A DNA stretch of 64,000 nt, taken from Planctobacterium marinum. GTDB lineage: Bacteria > Pseudomonadota > Gammaproteobacteria > Enterobacterales > Alteromonadaceae. The notes under the pieces were generated by a model, which saw nothing but the letters and a program-made list of their open reading frames with translations, made no database searches and was not told the DNA's origin. The stretch's first letter is position 1; each line of letters opens with the position of its first letter. The stretch is from positions 685,300-749,299 of the forward strand of contig NZ_JAJEWQ010000002.1 in assembly GCF_020687805.1 (NCBI RefSeq), written 5' to 3'. Positions 56,043-64,000 of the stretch are shown in pieces. The position numbers and the translations under genes were made by a program.

Positions 56043-56807
56043 TCAGTCAACCGATTCTCTGAGGTTCAGATTGCGTTTCAGGTTGGCAATTTCTTCCTTA
56101 TTTTCCATTAAAAAAGCGTTCAGCAGTGCGATTAGTTCAGGGTGCTTGATGCTGGCAAATTGAAACTCAGGAAATGACAATGGCAGGTCTGGATCTAAGA
56201 CCAAACCGTGACCCATCATAATATTCAGGTGCTGTGCCACATTGAATTCAACATCCGCTGCCTGGGTTCTGTTGGCTGCGACCATCTGCAATGCCATATT
56301 GGCTGTTGGCACACCGAAGATTTGAACCTGTCGGGTGCGCTCATCCTGAATCCATTTGACAGGGGTAAAACCAAAAGGAATGCTTACCGAGCGTATTTTG
56401 TCAGCCGGAATTCCAGGCTCCCGCACCATTGTACCAGCAACTGAAACAATGAAGGTATCACTGTAAATAATATCTTGCTTTTTTGACTGGTACCAACGTG
56501 AATTAGCGGGGTAAATAACATCCAGTTCAAGGTTTTCAAAAAACGCATATTCAAGGCGCTTTGTGGGCAGGGGAACCGCTTCTAAGCGTATATTTGTTTT
56601 TAGCGTGAACAGGGTAATCAATTCTTCTAAATAGGAGTCGTTGCTGTTATCGATAAAATTGTAATGAGGGAAATAATCGAAATTTTGCACCCCCAGTTTA
56701 TAGGCCTTTTGGGTTGTGTTCTGTACTTGAGCTTCAGCAAAGCCCTGCGAAAGAAGGCACAAACCAAGTATAAACAGGAAACAAGTGGCGTGCCGTAACG
56801 CTGTCAT
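56043..56807 (-). CDS. Periplasmic substrate-binding-like protein (SBP family 3 type)
   Basis: 254 residues with a signal peptide (ATCFLFILGLCLLSQGFAEA) and a bilobed periplasmic binding-protein fold pattern: KLGVQNFDYFPHYNFIDNSNDSYLEELITLFTLKT at the N-terminus, RVEYAFFENLELDVIYPAN (read as LEYAFFENLELDVIYPAN) in the middle. No transporter permease/ATPase gene lies nearby, so it may be an orphan sensor domain rather than an uptake component. The ligand cannot be inferred. Confidence 0.62.
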   Translation of the reverse strand: MTALRHATCFLFILGLCLLSQGFAEAQVQNTTQKAYKLGVQNFDYFPHYNFIDNSNDSYLEELITLFTLKTNIRLEAVPLPTKRLEYAFFENLELDVIYPANSRWYQSKKQDIIYSDTFIVSVAGTMVREPGIPADKIRSVSIPFGFTPVKWIQDERTRQVQIFGVPTANMALQMVAANRTQAADVEFNVAQHLNIMMGHGLVLDPDLPLSFPEFQFASIKHPELIALLNAFLMENKEEIANLKRNLNLRESVD

Positions 56808-56878
56808 GTGACCACCAAAAACAGAGAACTCAATGCAAGTTTAGCGCGAAAATGTGGCGCTGTTTAGCGCCTTGCTCG

Positions 56879-57538
56879 CTAAATCTTGTCAATTGGCGTA
56901 ATTATACGATTGAGGCGCGGCAGATAATAATGGTCGTAATCCAGTGAAAAGGCCACGGTTTCCGCTTTACCGACTATCTCATGGCGCGGAACAAAGCCAA
57001 TGGCACGAGAATCTGCACTATTATCCCGGTTATCACCCAACACCAGAAAGTGATTGGCCGGTACGGTAACTTCGGTAAAGTTCGCCCATTTAGATGGATT
57101 TTTTCGGATCTGAATGGTGTGCTTTGTGCCGTGTAAATGTTCAGTCAGGATCTGGATGTTGCCCTCTTCTTTCAGAGTGTCGTAGCGCAGGGGGGACCCG
57201 TTGATTATTAACTGGTTGTTGCGCATGGCAACCTGATCGCCGGGGGTCGCGATAACGCGTTTAACCAGGCGTTTATCAGAAACCTGAGAATCAAATATCA
57301 CCACGTCACCGGGTTGAGGTTCGTTGAGCGCCTGTAAAGATATGTGCGTTAATGGCAGCCGTACATCATAAGCCAGTTTGTCTACAGTAATCTGATCGCC
57401 AATTTGAATTGAAGGTTGCATCGAGCCGGTTGGCACGTGGTTCCAGTCGGCTACTGCGCTGCGAAACACAATCATTAAGGCGATAAATAGCACAAAGACG
57501 CGGTTGTTGCTCCAGACAGATTGTAGTTTTTTTAGCAT
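56879..57538 (-). CDS. lepB: Signal peptidase I
   Basis: 219 residues with one N-terminal membrane helix (NRVFVLFIALMIVFRSAVA) and the serine/lysine dyad motifs: HVPTGSMQPSIQIGDQITVDKLAYDVRLP (Ser in GSM, box B) and DKRLVKRVIATPGDQVAMRNN (Lys), plus LGDNRDNSADSR (box E). Shorter than the 324-residue E. coli LepB and not with lepA-rnc-era, so it may be an additional paralog rather than the housekeeping enzyme. Confidence 0.9.
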   Translation of the reverse strand: MLKKLQSVWSNNRVFVLFIALMIVFRSAVADWNHVPTGSMQPSIQIGDQITVDKLAYDVRLPLTHISLQALNEPQPGDVVIFDSQVSDKRLVKRVIATPGDQVAMRNNQLIINGSPLRYDTLKEEGNIQILTEHLHGTKHTIQIRKNPSKWANFTEVTVPANHFLVLGDNRDNSADSRAIGFVPRHEIVGKAETVAFSLDYDHYYLPRLNRIITPIDKI

Positions 57539-57728
57539 TTCAGGTATCCGTTTGTTGATTTTAAACTTGGACTAAAATAGTCGCTGAGAGTTTCGATTAT
57601 CTGTGCCCGCAGCTGTTACAAACTATGTCATGGCTAATATTGCAGGAACAGACGGGCTTTTCTACACTCAACAGAGCAAAATAAATCAGCACAGACTGTC
57701 AAGAATCAGAAGTGATTAATTATGCTTA

Positions 57729-57776
57729 AAAAGTGCATAAAACATCACTTGATTCGCTGTGATATTCAGCACTTTT
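57729..57776 (+). promoter_or_regulatory. Nested hairpin in the oadG leader
   Basis: AAAAGTGC (57729-57736) pairs with GCACTTTT (57769-57776), and inside ATCAC (57744-57748) pairs with GTGAT (57759-57763). It ends about 60 bases before the oadG start in a 300-base gap that otherwise shows nothing clear. Could be a leader structure or an operator pair. Confidence 0.45.
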
Positions 57777-57838
57777 GTTTGTCTTTTAGGCACTTGTCTG
57801 GTTAATATGCGGGTTTGTCGCGAAAAAAGTGGTTTTCT

Positions 57839-58096
57839 ATGAATAACGATATTTCTACAATTTTAACGGATTCAGCCGTGCTACTACTGGTAGGTATGTC
57901 GGTTGTTTTTGTGTTTCTGACCATATTAATTGGCGCAATTCATTTGATTGAATGGATTTGCAACAAATTTCCCGACACTGAACTGGCGCAAGGTGCGTCA
58001 CCAGTATCTGCTACAGCAACCCAAAATAATGAGGTTAGCCCTCAGGTTGTCGCTGCGATAAGCAGTGCAATACATCAATACCGTAATAAAAAATAA
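57839..58096 (+). CDS. oadG: Oxaloacetate decarboxylase gamma subunit
   Basis: 85 residues from ATG 57839 (frame open from 57815). Single N-terminal membrane helix (LLLVGMSVVFVFLTILIGAIHLI), then a soluble tail with a Pro/Ala/Thr linker and the C-terminal VAAISSAIHQYRNKK, typical of OadG, which assembles the alpha and beta subunits and binds zinc. Followed 77 bases later by oadA and then oadB: a complete Na+-pump operon. Confidence 0.9.
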   Translation: MNNDISTILTDSAVLLLVGMSVVFVFLTILIGAIHLIEWICNKFPDTELAQGASPVSATATQNNEVSPQVVAAISSAIHQYRNKK

Positions 58097-58173
58097 TAAT
58101 CAGTAACCAAACTGAACGTGGTTCGACAGCCACCAAATTATAAAAAGCATCACTTGTTGGAGAGGAACAAATT

Positions 58174-59961
58174 ATGGCAAAACCATTGGCCTTAACGGAG
58201 CTGGTTTTAAGAGATGCGCATCAGTCATTACTGGCTACCCGTATGCGTATCGAAGATATGTTGCCGATTGCAGCGAAACTTGATCAGGTTGGTTACTGGT
58301 CGATGGAATCATGGGGTGGAGCAACCTTTGATTCCTGTATTCGTTATCTAGGCGAAGATCCCTGGGAGCGAATCAGAAAACTGAAGGCAGCCATGCCCAA
58401 TACAAAGCAGCAAATGTTGTTGCGTGGACAAAACTTACTCGGCTATCGCCACTATGCTGATGATGTGGTGGAAAAGTTCGTTGAGCGCGCCCACCACAAT
58501 GGTGTAGATGTCTTTCGTATTTTTGATGCCATGAACGACATGCGCAATCTGCAAACCGCCGTAAAGGCGGCTATTCAGGTTGGCGCTCATGCTCAGGGCA
58601 CTATGTCCTACACCGTGAGTCCGGTGCATACCTTGTCGTTGTGGTTGGACATGGCTAAACAGCTGGAGGATCTGGGTGTTCACTCCATCTGCATTAAAGA
58701 CATGGCGGGCTTGTTGAAGCCCTACGAGTGTGAAGAATTAATTACCCGACTGAAAGAAACGGTTTCTGTCCCAATTGCAATGCAATGTCACGCCACCACC
58801 GGGCTAAGTACCGCCACTTATCAAAAAGCCATTGATGCCGGTATCGATATGCTAGATACCGCTATTTCTTCTATGAGTATGACCTATGGGCACAGTGCCA
58901 CCGAAACCATGGTGTCCATTGTAGAAAATACCGAGCGTGACACAGGTCTGGATCTGGGATTACTGGAAGAGATCGCCGCCTACTTCAGAGAAGTTCGCAA
59001 AAAATATGCAAAATTTGAAGGCAGTTTGAAGGGCGTTGACTCCCGTATTTTGATTGCTCAGGTACCAGGTGGCATGTTAACCAACATGGAAAACCAGTTA
59101 CGCGAGCAAGGCGCAGCAGATAAGCTGGACGAAGTGTTACAGGAAATCCCGAAAGTGCGCGAAGATTTGGGCTTTATTCCACTGGTGACACCTACGTCAC
59201 AAATCGTGGGCACCCAGTCGGTGCTGAATGTACTTACGGGCGAGCGTTATAAGAGCATCACCAAAGAAACCGCAGGGGTGTTGAAAGGTGAATATGGCGC
59301 AACCGCAGCACCGGTAAACAAAGAGTTACAGGCGCGTGTGCTGGAGGGCGCGGAACCCATTACCTGTCGTCCTGCCGACGTGTTGGACGCTGAATTAAGC
59401 AAACTTGAAGAAGAACTGTCCACGCTTGCCGCTGAAAAAAATATCAAGCTGGCTCAGGATACCATTGACGATGTGCTGACGTATGCGTTGTTTCCGCAGG
59501 TTGGCCTGAAATTCCTGGAAAATCGCAATAATCCGGATGCTTTTGAACCGGCTCCGGGTAGCGAGGCAGAGCCCGCGGCGGTAACACCAGCTACGTCTGA
59601 CTCTGCAGGGGGCGCGGCTTATTCTGTGCGCGTCGATGGCAAGGTGTATCGCGTTGAAGTGGCTCCGGATGGCAGCCTGACAGACATCGCACCTGCAGCC
59701 GGCGCTGCCGCCCCTACCGCTCCGGCTCCGGCCGCTTCCCAAGGGAACGCTGAGCCATTAAATTCACCCCTTGCAGGCAATATTGTGCGTATCAATGTTT
59801 CTGCCGGGCAGGCAGTAAATGCGGGTGATGTGGTATTGATCATGGAAGCCATGAAAATGGAAACCGAAGTCCGGGCTGTTAAAGCTGGCACGGTTGCCGG
59901 TATCGCAGTCAAAGAAGGCGATGCTGTGCAGGCCGGGCAACCTCTGCTTACTTTTGCTTAA
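58174..59961 (+). CDS. oadA: Oxaloacetate decarboxylase alpha subunit (biotin carboxyl carrier)
   Basis: Peripheral subunit that transfers the C4 carboxylate of oxaloacetate to its own biotin. N-terminal carboxyltransferase TIM barrel ([24 protein letters not shown], metal-site [15 protein letters not shown]), a linking PYC-OADA domain, an Ala/Pro-rich hinge, and the C-terminal biotinyl domain with the biotin Lys in [15 protein letters not shown]. The 595-residue length is as expected. It has a GGAGAGG ribosome-binding site. Confidence 0.97.
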   Translation: MAKPLALTELVLRDAHQSLLATRMRIEDMLPIAAKLDQVGYWSMESWGGATFDSCIRYLGEDPWERIRKLKAAMPNTKQQMLLRGQNLLGYRHYADDVVEKFVERAHHNGVDVFRIFDAMNDMRNLQTAVKAAIQVGAHAQGTMSYTVSPVHTLSLWLDMAKQLEDLGVHSICIKDMAGLLKPYECEELITRLKETVSVPIAMQCHATTGLSTATYQKAIDAGIDMLDTAISSMSMTYGHSATETMVSIVENTERDTGLDLGLLEEIAAYFREVRKKYAKFEGSLKGVDSRILIAQVPGGMLTNMENQLREQGAADKLDEVLQEIPKVREDLGFIPLVTPTSQIVGTQSVLNVLTGERYKSITKETAGVLKGEYGATAAPVNKELQARVLEGAEPITCRPADVLDAELSKLEEELSTLAAEKNIKLAQDTIDDVLTYALFPQVGLKFLENRNNPDAFEPAPGSEAEPAAVTPATSDSAGGAAYSVRVDGKVYRVEVAPDGSLTDIAPAAGAAAPTAPAPAASQGNAEPLNSPLAGNIVRINVSAGQAVNAGDVVLIMEAMKMETEVRAVKAGTVAGIAVKEGDAVQAGQPLLTFA

Positions 59962-59974
59962 GGTACTCAGCTAA

Positions 59975-61108
59975 ATGGAAAAACTAACAATACTGTGGGA
60001 AACCACCGCCCTGGCGAATTTTGAGCTGGGGCAACTTCTGATGATGGCTGTCGGGGTTTTACTTCTTTATCTGGCCATTGCCAGAAAATACGAGCCGCTG
60101 TTGTTATTGCCGATCGGCTTCGGGGCTATTTTGACAAACATACCACTGGGTGGTTTCACCGATCCAGGCGGGATTTTGTACTATGTGTACGAGGTGGGTA
60201 TTGGCTCTACCGTGTTTCCGTTGCTGATCTTTATGGGCGTCGGTGCGCTAACGGATTTCGGCGCTCTTATCGCGAATCCGCGCATGTTATTGTTAGGTGC
60301 GGCCGCGCAGTTTGGTATTTTCGCTACCTTGTTTGGTGCAATCTTACTCAATCTGGTACCCGGACTGGAGTTCACTATGCAGGAAGCTGCCGCTATAGCG
60401 ATTATTGGCGGTGCTGACGGACCTACCGCGATCTTCCTGGCGTCGCAACTGGCCGATCATTTATTGGGGGCAATAGCGGTAGCGGCCTACTCCTATATGG
60501 CGCTGGTACCCATTATTCAGCCTCCTATCATGAAGGCGTTAACGACACCGGAAGAACGCAAGATCGAAATGCAGCAACTGCGCACCGTCAGTAAACGGGA
60601 AAAGATCATTTTTCCGTTGGCGGTACTGGGCCTGACGATTCTGTTTTTGCCCACCGCGACACCCTTAGTTGGCATGTTCTGTTTGGGGAATCTGATGCGG
60701 GAAAGTGGCGTAGTCGATCGCCTGAGCAAGACGGCACAAAACGAGCTGATCAACATCACAACTATTTTTCTGGGTCTTGCGGTAGGGTCTAAGTTATCTG
60801 CTGATAAATTCTTAACCGGCGAAACCTTAGCTATCTTAGCGCTGGGCGCTGTGGCATTTTCAATTGGTACGGCAGCGGGTGTTATGATGGCAAAACTGAT
60901 GAGCAGACTCAGTGGTGGTAAGATTAATCCGTTAATCGGCGCCGCCGGTGTTTCGGCGGTTCCGATGGCGGCACGGGTGGTGAACAAAGTCGGGCTGGAA
61001 GCCAATCCCCACAACTTCCTGTTAATGCACGCCATGGGGCCTAATGTAGCTGGTGTACTGGGTTCAGCAGTCGCAGCGGGCATTCTGCTGGCGTTGGTTG
61101 GGCCCTAG
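59975..61108 (+). CDS. oadB: Oxaloacetate decarboxylase beta subunit, Na+ pump
   Basis: Membrane subunit that decarboxylates carboxybiotin and exports Na+. 377 residues with about nine membrane helices and the family Na+-site motifs: [21 protein letters not shown] near residue 50, [17 protein letters not shown] near 145 (with the conserved Asp), and [17 protein letters not shown] near 320. The gene order oadG-oadA-oadB and 13-base spacing after oadA complete the operon, closed by a strong terminator. Confidence 0.97.
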   Translation: MEKLTILWETTALANFELGQLLMMAVGVLLLYLAIARKYEPLLLLPIGFGAILTNIPLGGFTDPGGILYYVYEVGIGSTVFPLLIFMGVGALTDFGALIANPRMLLLGAAAQFGIFATLFGAILLNLVPGLEFTMQEAAAIAIIGGADGPTAIFLASQLADHLLGAIAVAAYSYMALVPIIQPPIMKALTTPEERKIEMQQLRTVSKREKIIFPLAVLGLTILFLPTATPLVGMFCLGNLMRESGVVDRLSKTAQNELINITTIFLGLAVGSKLSADKFLTGETLAILALGAVAFSIGTAAGVMMAKLMSRLSGGKINPLIGAAGVSAVPMAARVVNKVGLEANPHNFLLMHAMGPNVAGVLGSAVAAGILLALVGP

Positions 61109-61134
61109 CCTCAGGCTTAATAACTTGTGTTCAG

Positions 61135-61159
61135 AAAGGAAGCTGCGGCTTCCTTTTTT
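61135..61159 (+). terminator. Rho-independent terminator of the oad operon
   Basis: AAAGGAAGC, TGCG loop, GCTTCCTTT, then further T. Confidence 0.92.
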
Positions 61160-61166
61160 GTTTCTG

Positions 61167-61337
61167 TTAGTGAGTGAGCGGAATCAAGATGCCATAGAAG
61201 GCGGCAATAGCAGTACTGATCACCAAAATATAAATAAAGCCTTTTTTACCTTGCTCCAGGGTGTAGCCATTTTGTTTTAGGTAAACAAACCAACCCAGGC
61301 ACAGCAATAGTGGTATCAAAAACAAAAATCGGATCAA
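61167..61337 (-). CDS. Small two-helix membrane protein with TTG start
   Basis: 56-residue frame beginning with TTG (ending at 61337) that has a near-ideal GGGAG ribosome-binding site (61345-61349) seven bases ahead. The protein has a first helix (FLFLIPLLLCLGWFVYL), a polar turn (KQNGYTLEQGKKG) and a second helix (FIYILVISTAIAAFYGILI), ending PLTH. It is convergent with oadB and upstream of nothing on its own strand. Not recognised as a named family; the clean membrane topology and strong SD argue that it is real. Confidence 0.65.
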   Translation of the reverse strand: MIRFLFLIPLLLCLGWFVYLKQNGYTLEQGKKGFIYILVISTAIAAFYGILIPLTH

Positions 61338-61481
61338 GGCTGGCTCCCTGGTTAGTTATTATCATTAAGGCAGTGGTAGTGCATCGCTGTCGATTTTCAA
61401 AAAAGTGTTACATCTTTGAAATCAGTCTGTCATCAGGTCAGCGTCTAATACGGGTGTTACGTTAGACGGGATCGCTATTTT

Positions 61482-62717
61482 ATGTCAATGCCCCTTGCAC
61501 CAGAAGCTTTTCAATCGCAGTTTTTATCACCTGACACTCCTGAGATTAACCCACTTACCAGCCTTACTATCGCCGGACAGACCCGTTCGATACTTTATAG
61601 TGTAGAGCTAATGTCACGACAGTCAATCACCCCTGAGGATGCTGGCTGTCAGGACTGGTTGCAGGAAAAGCTCCGGTTACTGGGGTTTACCTGTCATGCT
61701 TTTGAAGTACAGGGGGTAAAGAACCTGGTGGCAGAAATTGGAGAAGGCGAGCGGGTGATCGCGTTTGCAGGCCATACTGATGTTGTCCCGCCCGGCCCTC
61801 TGGAAAGATGGCACACACCGCCCTTTGAACCCACCATTACGGATAGTGAATTAATTGGTCGGGGTGCCGCAGACATGAAAACAGGGGTGGCTGCGATGCT
61901 GGCGGCCTGTGAAAGGGTATTGAAACTATCGCGGCAACTGAATCACAAATTTATGTGGTTTATTACCAGTGATGAAGAGGGGGAAGCGGAGTTCGGCAGC
62001 AAAGCCATTAAAGCCTGGCTGGATGCAAAGAACATTCAGGTTGATTGTGTTCTTGTTGGCGAGCCGACCGCCAAAACGGTTACCGGCGACACGATTAAAG
62101 TGGGGCGAAGAGGTGCCATTTCAGGCCGGATCCATGTTAAAGGTAAGCAGGGACATGTCGCCTATCCTCAATATGCTGAGAATGCGATTCACAAAATGGC
62201 CAAAGTCATTGATGCAATCAATAGCATTGACTGGGATGCCGGAAGTGAAGATTTTCCGGGTACCAGTCTGCAAATAACGCACATTGATTCCGGTGAATTT
62301 ACAGACAATATAGTTCCGGCAAACTGCCGTATTTGTTTCAACATTCGTTACAACCATGATTACGATATGGCAAGCCTGGCTGCACTGTTACAGGCGCGCA
62401 TAGATGCCGTGGTTGATGGTGTCGAAATTCAATGGGAACGACCATGTGTTCCTTATTTTACGCATGTTGATCAGCACCATAGTCTTATCAAAGCCGTAGA
62501 GCAGGCAATTGTAAAGAATACTGGCAGATTTCCGGTGCTTTCAACCGCTGGTGGGACCTCTGACGGACGCTTTTTTGCCAGTGACACCACTCAGGTGGTA
62601 GAAGTTGGAGTGCCAAACAAAACCATCCATCAGATCAATGAGCGGATTCATATTTCGGATCTGGTAACACTGGAAGATATCTACACGGATTTACTCGCCG
62701 ATCTGCTGTTTGAATAA
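61482..62717 (+). CDS. dapE: Succinyl-diaminopimelate desuccinylase DapE
   Basis: Zinc hydrolase of lysine/peptidoglycan diaminopimelate synthesis. M20 motifs: AFAGHTDVVPPGPLERW (His ligand and catalytic Asp), GRGAADMKTGVAAML, FITSDEEGEAEFGSKA (catalytic Glu) and the C-terminal FPVLSTAGGTSDGRFFA. The protein is 411 residues against about 375 in E. coli; the extra 30-odd residues are at the N-terminus (before SVELMSRQSITPEDAGC), with no internal start clearly better. The gene stands alone. Confidence 0.95.
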   Translation: MSMPLAPEAFQSQFLSPDTPEINPLTSLTIAGQTRSILYSVELMSRQSITPEDAGCQDWLQEKLRLLGFTCHAFEVQGVKNLVAEIGEGERVIAFAGHTDVVPPGPLERWHTPPFEPTITDSELIGRGAADMKTGVAAMLAACERVLKLSRQLNHKFMWFITSDEEGEAEFGSKAIKAWLDAKNIQVDCVLVGEPTAKTVTGDTIKVGRRGAISGRIHVKGKQGHVAYPQYAENAIHKMAKVIDAINSIDWDAGSEDFPGTSLQITHIDSGEFTDNIVPANCRICFNIRYNHDYDMASLAALLQARIDAVVDGVEIQWERPCVPYFTHVDQHHSLIKAVEQAIVKNTGRFPVLSTAGGTSDGRFFASDTTQVVEVGVPNKTIHQINERIHISDLVTLEDIYTDLLADLLFE

Positions 62718-62747
62718 CAGCTGTTTTTGGGTGACTAAGTGAGGTTG

Positions 62748-62954
62748 CTAATCTTTGGGCGGTAGATCATCTTTTAATACCAGGACAATCAAAAAAATCA
62801 GGGCTAAGGGGGGGAATATCGCTGTGAAAAACCCAAGTACCGAGGTAACTACCGGCGTTTGTGTTTTTCTTTTGCCAAAGTAATAACAAAATACAGCCAT
62901 GAAAATGGCCAGAACCAGGAAGACTTTTCCGTAAAGTGTTGCATTAATATTCAT
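62748..62954 (-). CDS. Small hypothetical membrane protein
   Basis: 68 residues, two membrane helices (about 9-25 and 40-60) joined by a basic loop (GKRKTQTPVV) and ending LKDDLPPKD. No family recognised. It is convergent with dapE and 85 bases downstream of the EAL protein gene on the same strand. Confidence 0.55.
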   Translation of the reverse strand: MNINATLYGKVFLVLAIFMAVFCYYFGKRKTQTPVVTSVLGFFTAIFPPLALIFLIVLVLKDDLPPKD

Positions 62955-63039
62955 GTGAAATTCCGTTTTCTTTTAGCCTTCTAATTTACCCTTTTATGCT
63001 TAATTAGCAATAATTTTGTTTACCTGATAGGCGCTTATT

Positions 63040-64000
63040 TTAGTGTTTAATGGCTTGCCTGATGGCCGATAGTGGACTGGGTTTGCCGTAAAGGTAACCC
63101 TGCACTTCGTCAACCCCTAGCGCTTTCAAAGTGTCAGCCTGATCGGGCGTTTCAACGCCTTCGGCCAACACCACGAAGCCTATGCGTTTGCTGAATGATA
63201 CGATTGAACTCACCAGAGCCTCGGTCTTTTCACAGCAATGAATTTCGTTTATCAGTGAACGGTCGATTTTCACTTTAGAAAAAGGTAACTGGGTCAGCAG
63301 GCTTAAATTGGAATAGCCCGTGCCGAAGTCATCGATTGCGATATTAAAGCCCAGCTTCATCAGGTGTTCAACGACTGCGGTTATCTGTTGGTCCATCATG
63401 GTGGATTCGGTGAGTTCCAGTTCTACTTGCGCAATTTCCAATTGGTGTTTGTGCAACAAATCCTGTAACAAACCGGGCAAGTCCGATTCTCTGAGTTGCA
63501 TTGGTGATATATTGATGGCGATTTTAGGTGCGGGTAACAGAGAGAATTCCTGCAGAGACTGGTTAAATATACGCTGGCTTAGCGGCGTGATCAGACCATA
63601 TTGTTCTGAAATGGGGATGAACTTATCCGGGCTGATAAAGCCGTCTTGCAGACTTTGCCATCTGGCCAGCGCTTCATAACCGCAGCATTGCATAGTGTTC
63701 AGGTTAAATTGTGGTTGATAGTGTACATCCAGTGCGTCGTTGGTAATGGCCTCCTGCAGGTTGTCGTAAATCCACCATTTTTCGTTAAATTCATCCTGTC
63801 TTTCAGGGTGATAGGGCGTAAGTGAGGGGGTTTCTGGCTTGCTAGCTTCCAGCAAGGCGATTTCTGCTTTTTCCAGTATATCTCGCCAGCCTTCTTTGAT
63901 GCACCGGCTCTGATAGTAGCCAACATTGACCTTCAGCTTTATTTTGCTGTCACCTATTAACAACATTTTTTCCAGGCTAAGTTGCAGGCTTTTCAATAAA
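63040..64000 (-). CDS. GGDEF/EAL-type cyclic-di-GMP phosphodiesterase (N-terminus beyond window)
   Basis: The frame stays open to the window edge, so this is the C-terminal part of a larger protein. The first residues (LLIGDSKIKLKVNVGYYQS) look like the end of a degenerate GGDEF domain. The EAL domain is complete with the catalytic set: YEALARW (EALAR for the ExLxR signature), INISPMQL, ELTES, DDFGTGYSNLSLL, KIDRSLI and EGVET, so c-di-GMP hydrolysis is likely. The stop is followed downstream by a small membrane protein gene. Confidence 0.92.
   Translation of the reverse strand, partial: LLKSLQLSLEKMLLIGDSKIKLKVNVGYYQSRCIKEGWRDILEKAEIALLEASKPETPSLTPYHPERQDEFNEKWWIYDNLQEAITNDALDVHYQPQFNLNTMQCCGYEALARWQSLQDGFISPDKFIPISEQYGLITPLSQRIFNQSLQEFSLLPAPKIAINISPMQLRESDLPGLLQDLLHKHQLEIAQVELELTESTMMDQQITAVVEHLMKLGFNIAIDDFGTGYSNLSLLTQLPFSKVKIDRSLINEIHCCEKTEALVSSIVSFSKRIGFVVLAEGVETPDQADTLKALGVDEVQGYLYGKPSPLSAIRQAIKH

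Noticed and set aside
57815-57838. Extended N-terminus of OadG (eight extra codons)
   Set aside because: Family proteins begin at the short Met-Asn-Asn helix; the extra codons start at a TTG without a ribosome-binding site.
1-64000. tRNA, rRNA, CRISPR, insertion sequence or prophage
   Set aside because: No cloverleaf-like or rRNA stretch, no regularly spaced repeat array, and no transposase or phage motif was seen.

Overview
The window looks like chromosome of a marine-type gammaproteobacterium, most likely of the order Alteromonadales (family Alteromonadaceae is my inference). The grounds are the ftsQ-ftsA-ftsZ-lpxC-secA-mutT division/envelope cluster, the neighbouring type IV pilus, coaE, zapD and yacG genes, a pdhR-aceE-aceF-lpd operon, and a sodium-pumping oxaloacetate decarboxylase operon (oadGAB). 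No rRNA, tRNA, CRISPR array, insertion sequence or prophage was seen. Both window edges cut genes: ftsQ at the left and a GGDEF/EAL protein at the right.

Layout. 0-8.5 kb: end of the dcw cluster, lpxC, an M23 peptidase, secA and mutT. 8.5-11.1 kb: accessory patch with a bestrophin-like membrane protein, an orphan lipoprotein and the decayed remains of a BlaI / M56-M23 peptidase operon that still carries its operator-like dyads. 11.1-17.2 kb (minus strand): yacG, zapD, coaE, pilD, pilC, pilA, nadC and a retropepsin-like protease; pilB is missing from between pilC and pilA. 17.3-26.1 kb: ampD-ampE, then pdhR with a perfect PdhR box and the pyruvate dehydrogenase operon. 26.1-30.2 kb: orphan membrane proteins, a large M13 peptidase lipoprotein and a relic-like double-glycine-type peptide followed by a small membrane protein. 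30.4-38.5 kb: DUF1289 protein, SDR, PRC-barrel protein, a lipase-like/wax-ester-synthase pair, an MmyB-like regulator facing a DUF2834 protein across a perfect palindrome, a nucleotidyltransferase-like protein and a TPR lipoprotein. 38.7-42.2 kb: acnB with a Fur-box core, and an ICL/PEP-mutase family enzyme. 42.3-49.5 kb: giant S8 protease with a GlyGly-CTERM-like tail, ketopantoate reductase-like protein overlapping a small protein resembling archaeal CTP-dependent riboflavin kinase, a DUF192 protein and a ROK sugar kinase. 49.5-52 kb: Cys-rich exported protein and a His-rich TonB receptor broken by one in-frame stop codon. 52-57.5 kb: D-cysteine desulfhydrase-like enzyme, MAPEG protein, aceK, response regulator, acidic lipoprotein, periplasmic binding-like protein and a signal peptidase I. 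57.8-64 kb: oadGAB, an unlisted 56-residue membrane protein with a TTG start, dapE, a small membrane protein and the EAL protein.

Central carbon metabolism dominates the recognised genes: pyruvate dehydrogenase with its PdhR repressor, aconitase B, isocitrate dehydrogenase kinase/phosphatase and the Na+-pumping decarboxylase all act around pyruvate and the TCA/glyoxylate branch. The most unusual items are the RibK-like bacterial protein, the peptide/small-membrane-protein locus at 29.7-30.2 kb, the BlaI-M56-M23 relic with surviving operators, and the pilus cluster lacking pilB.
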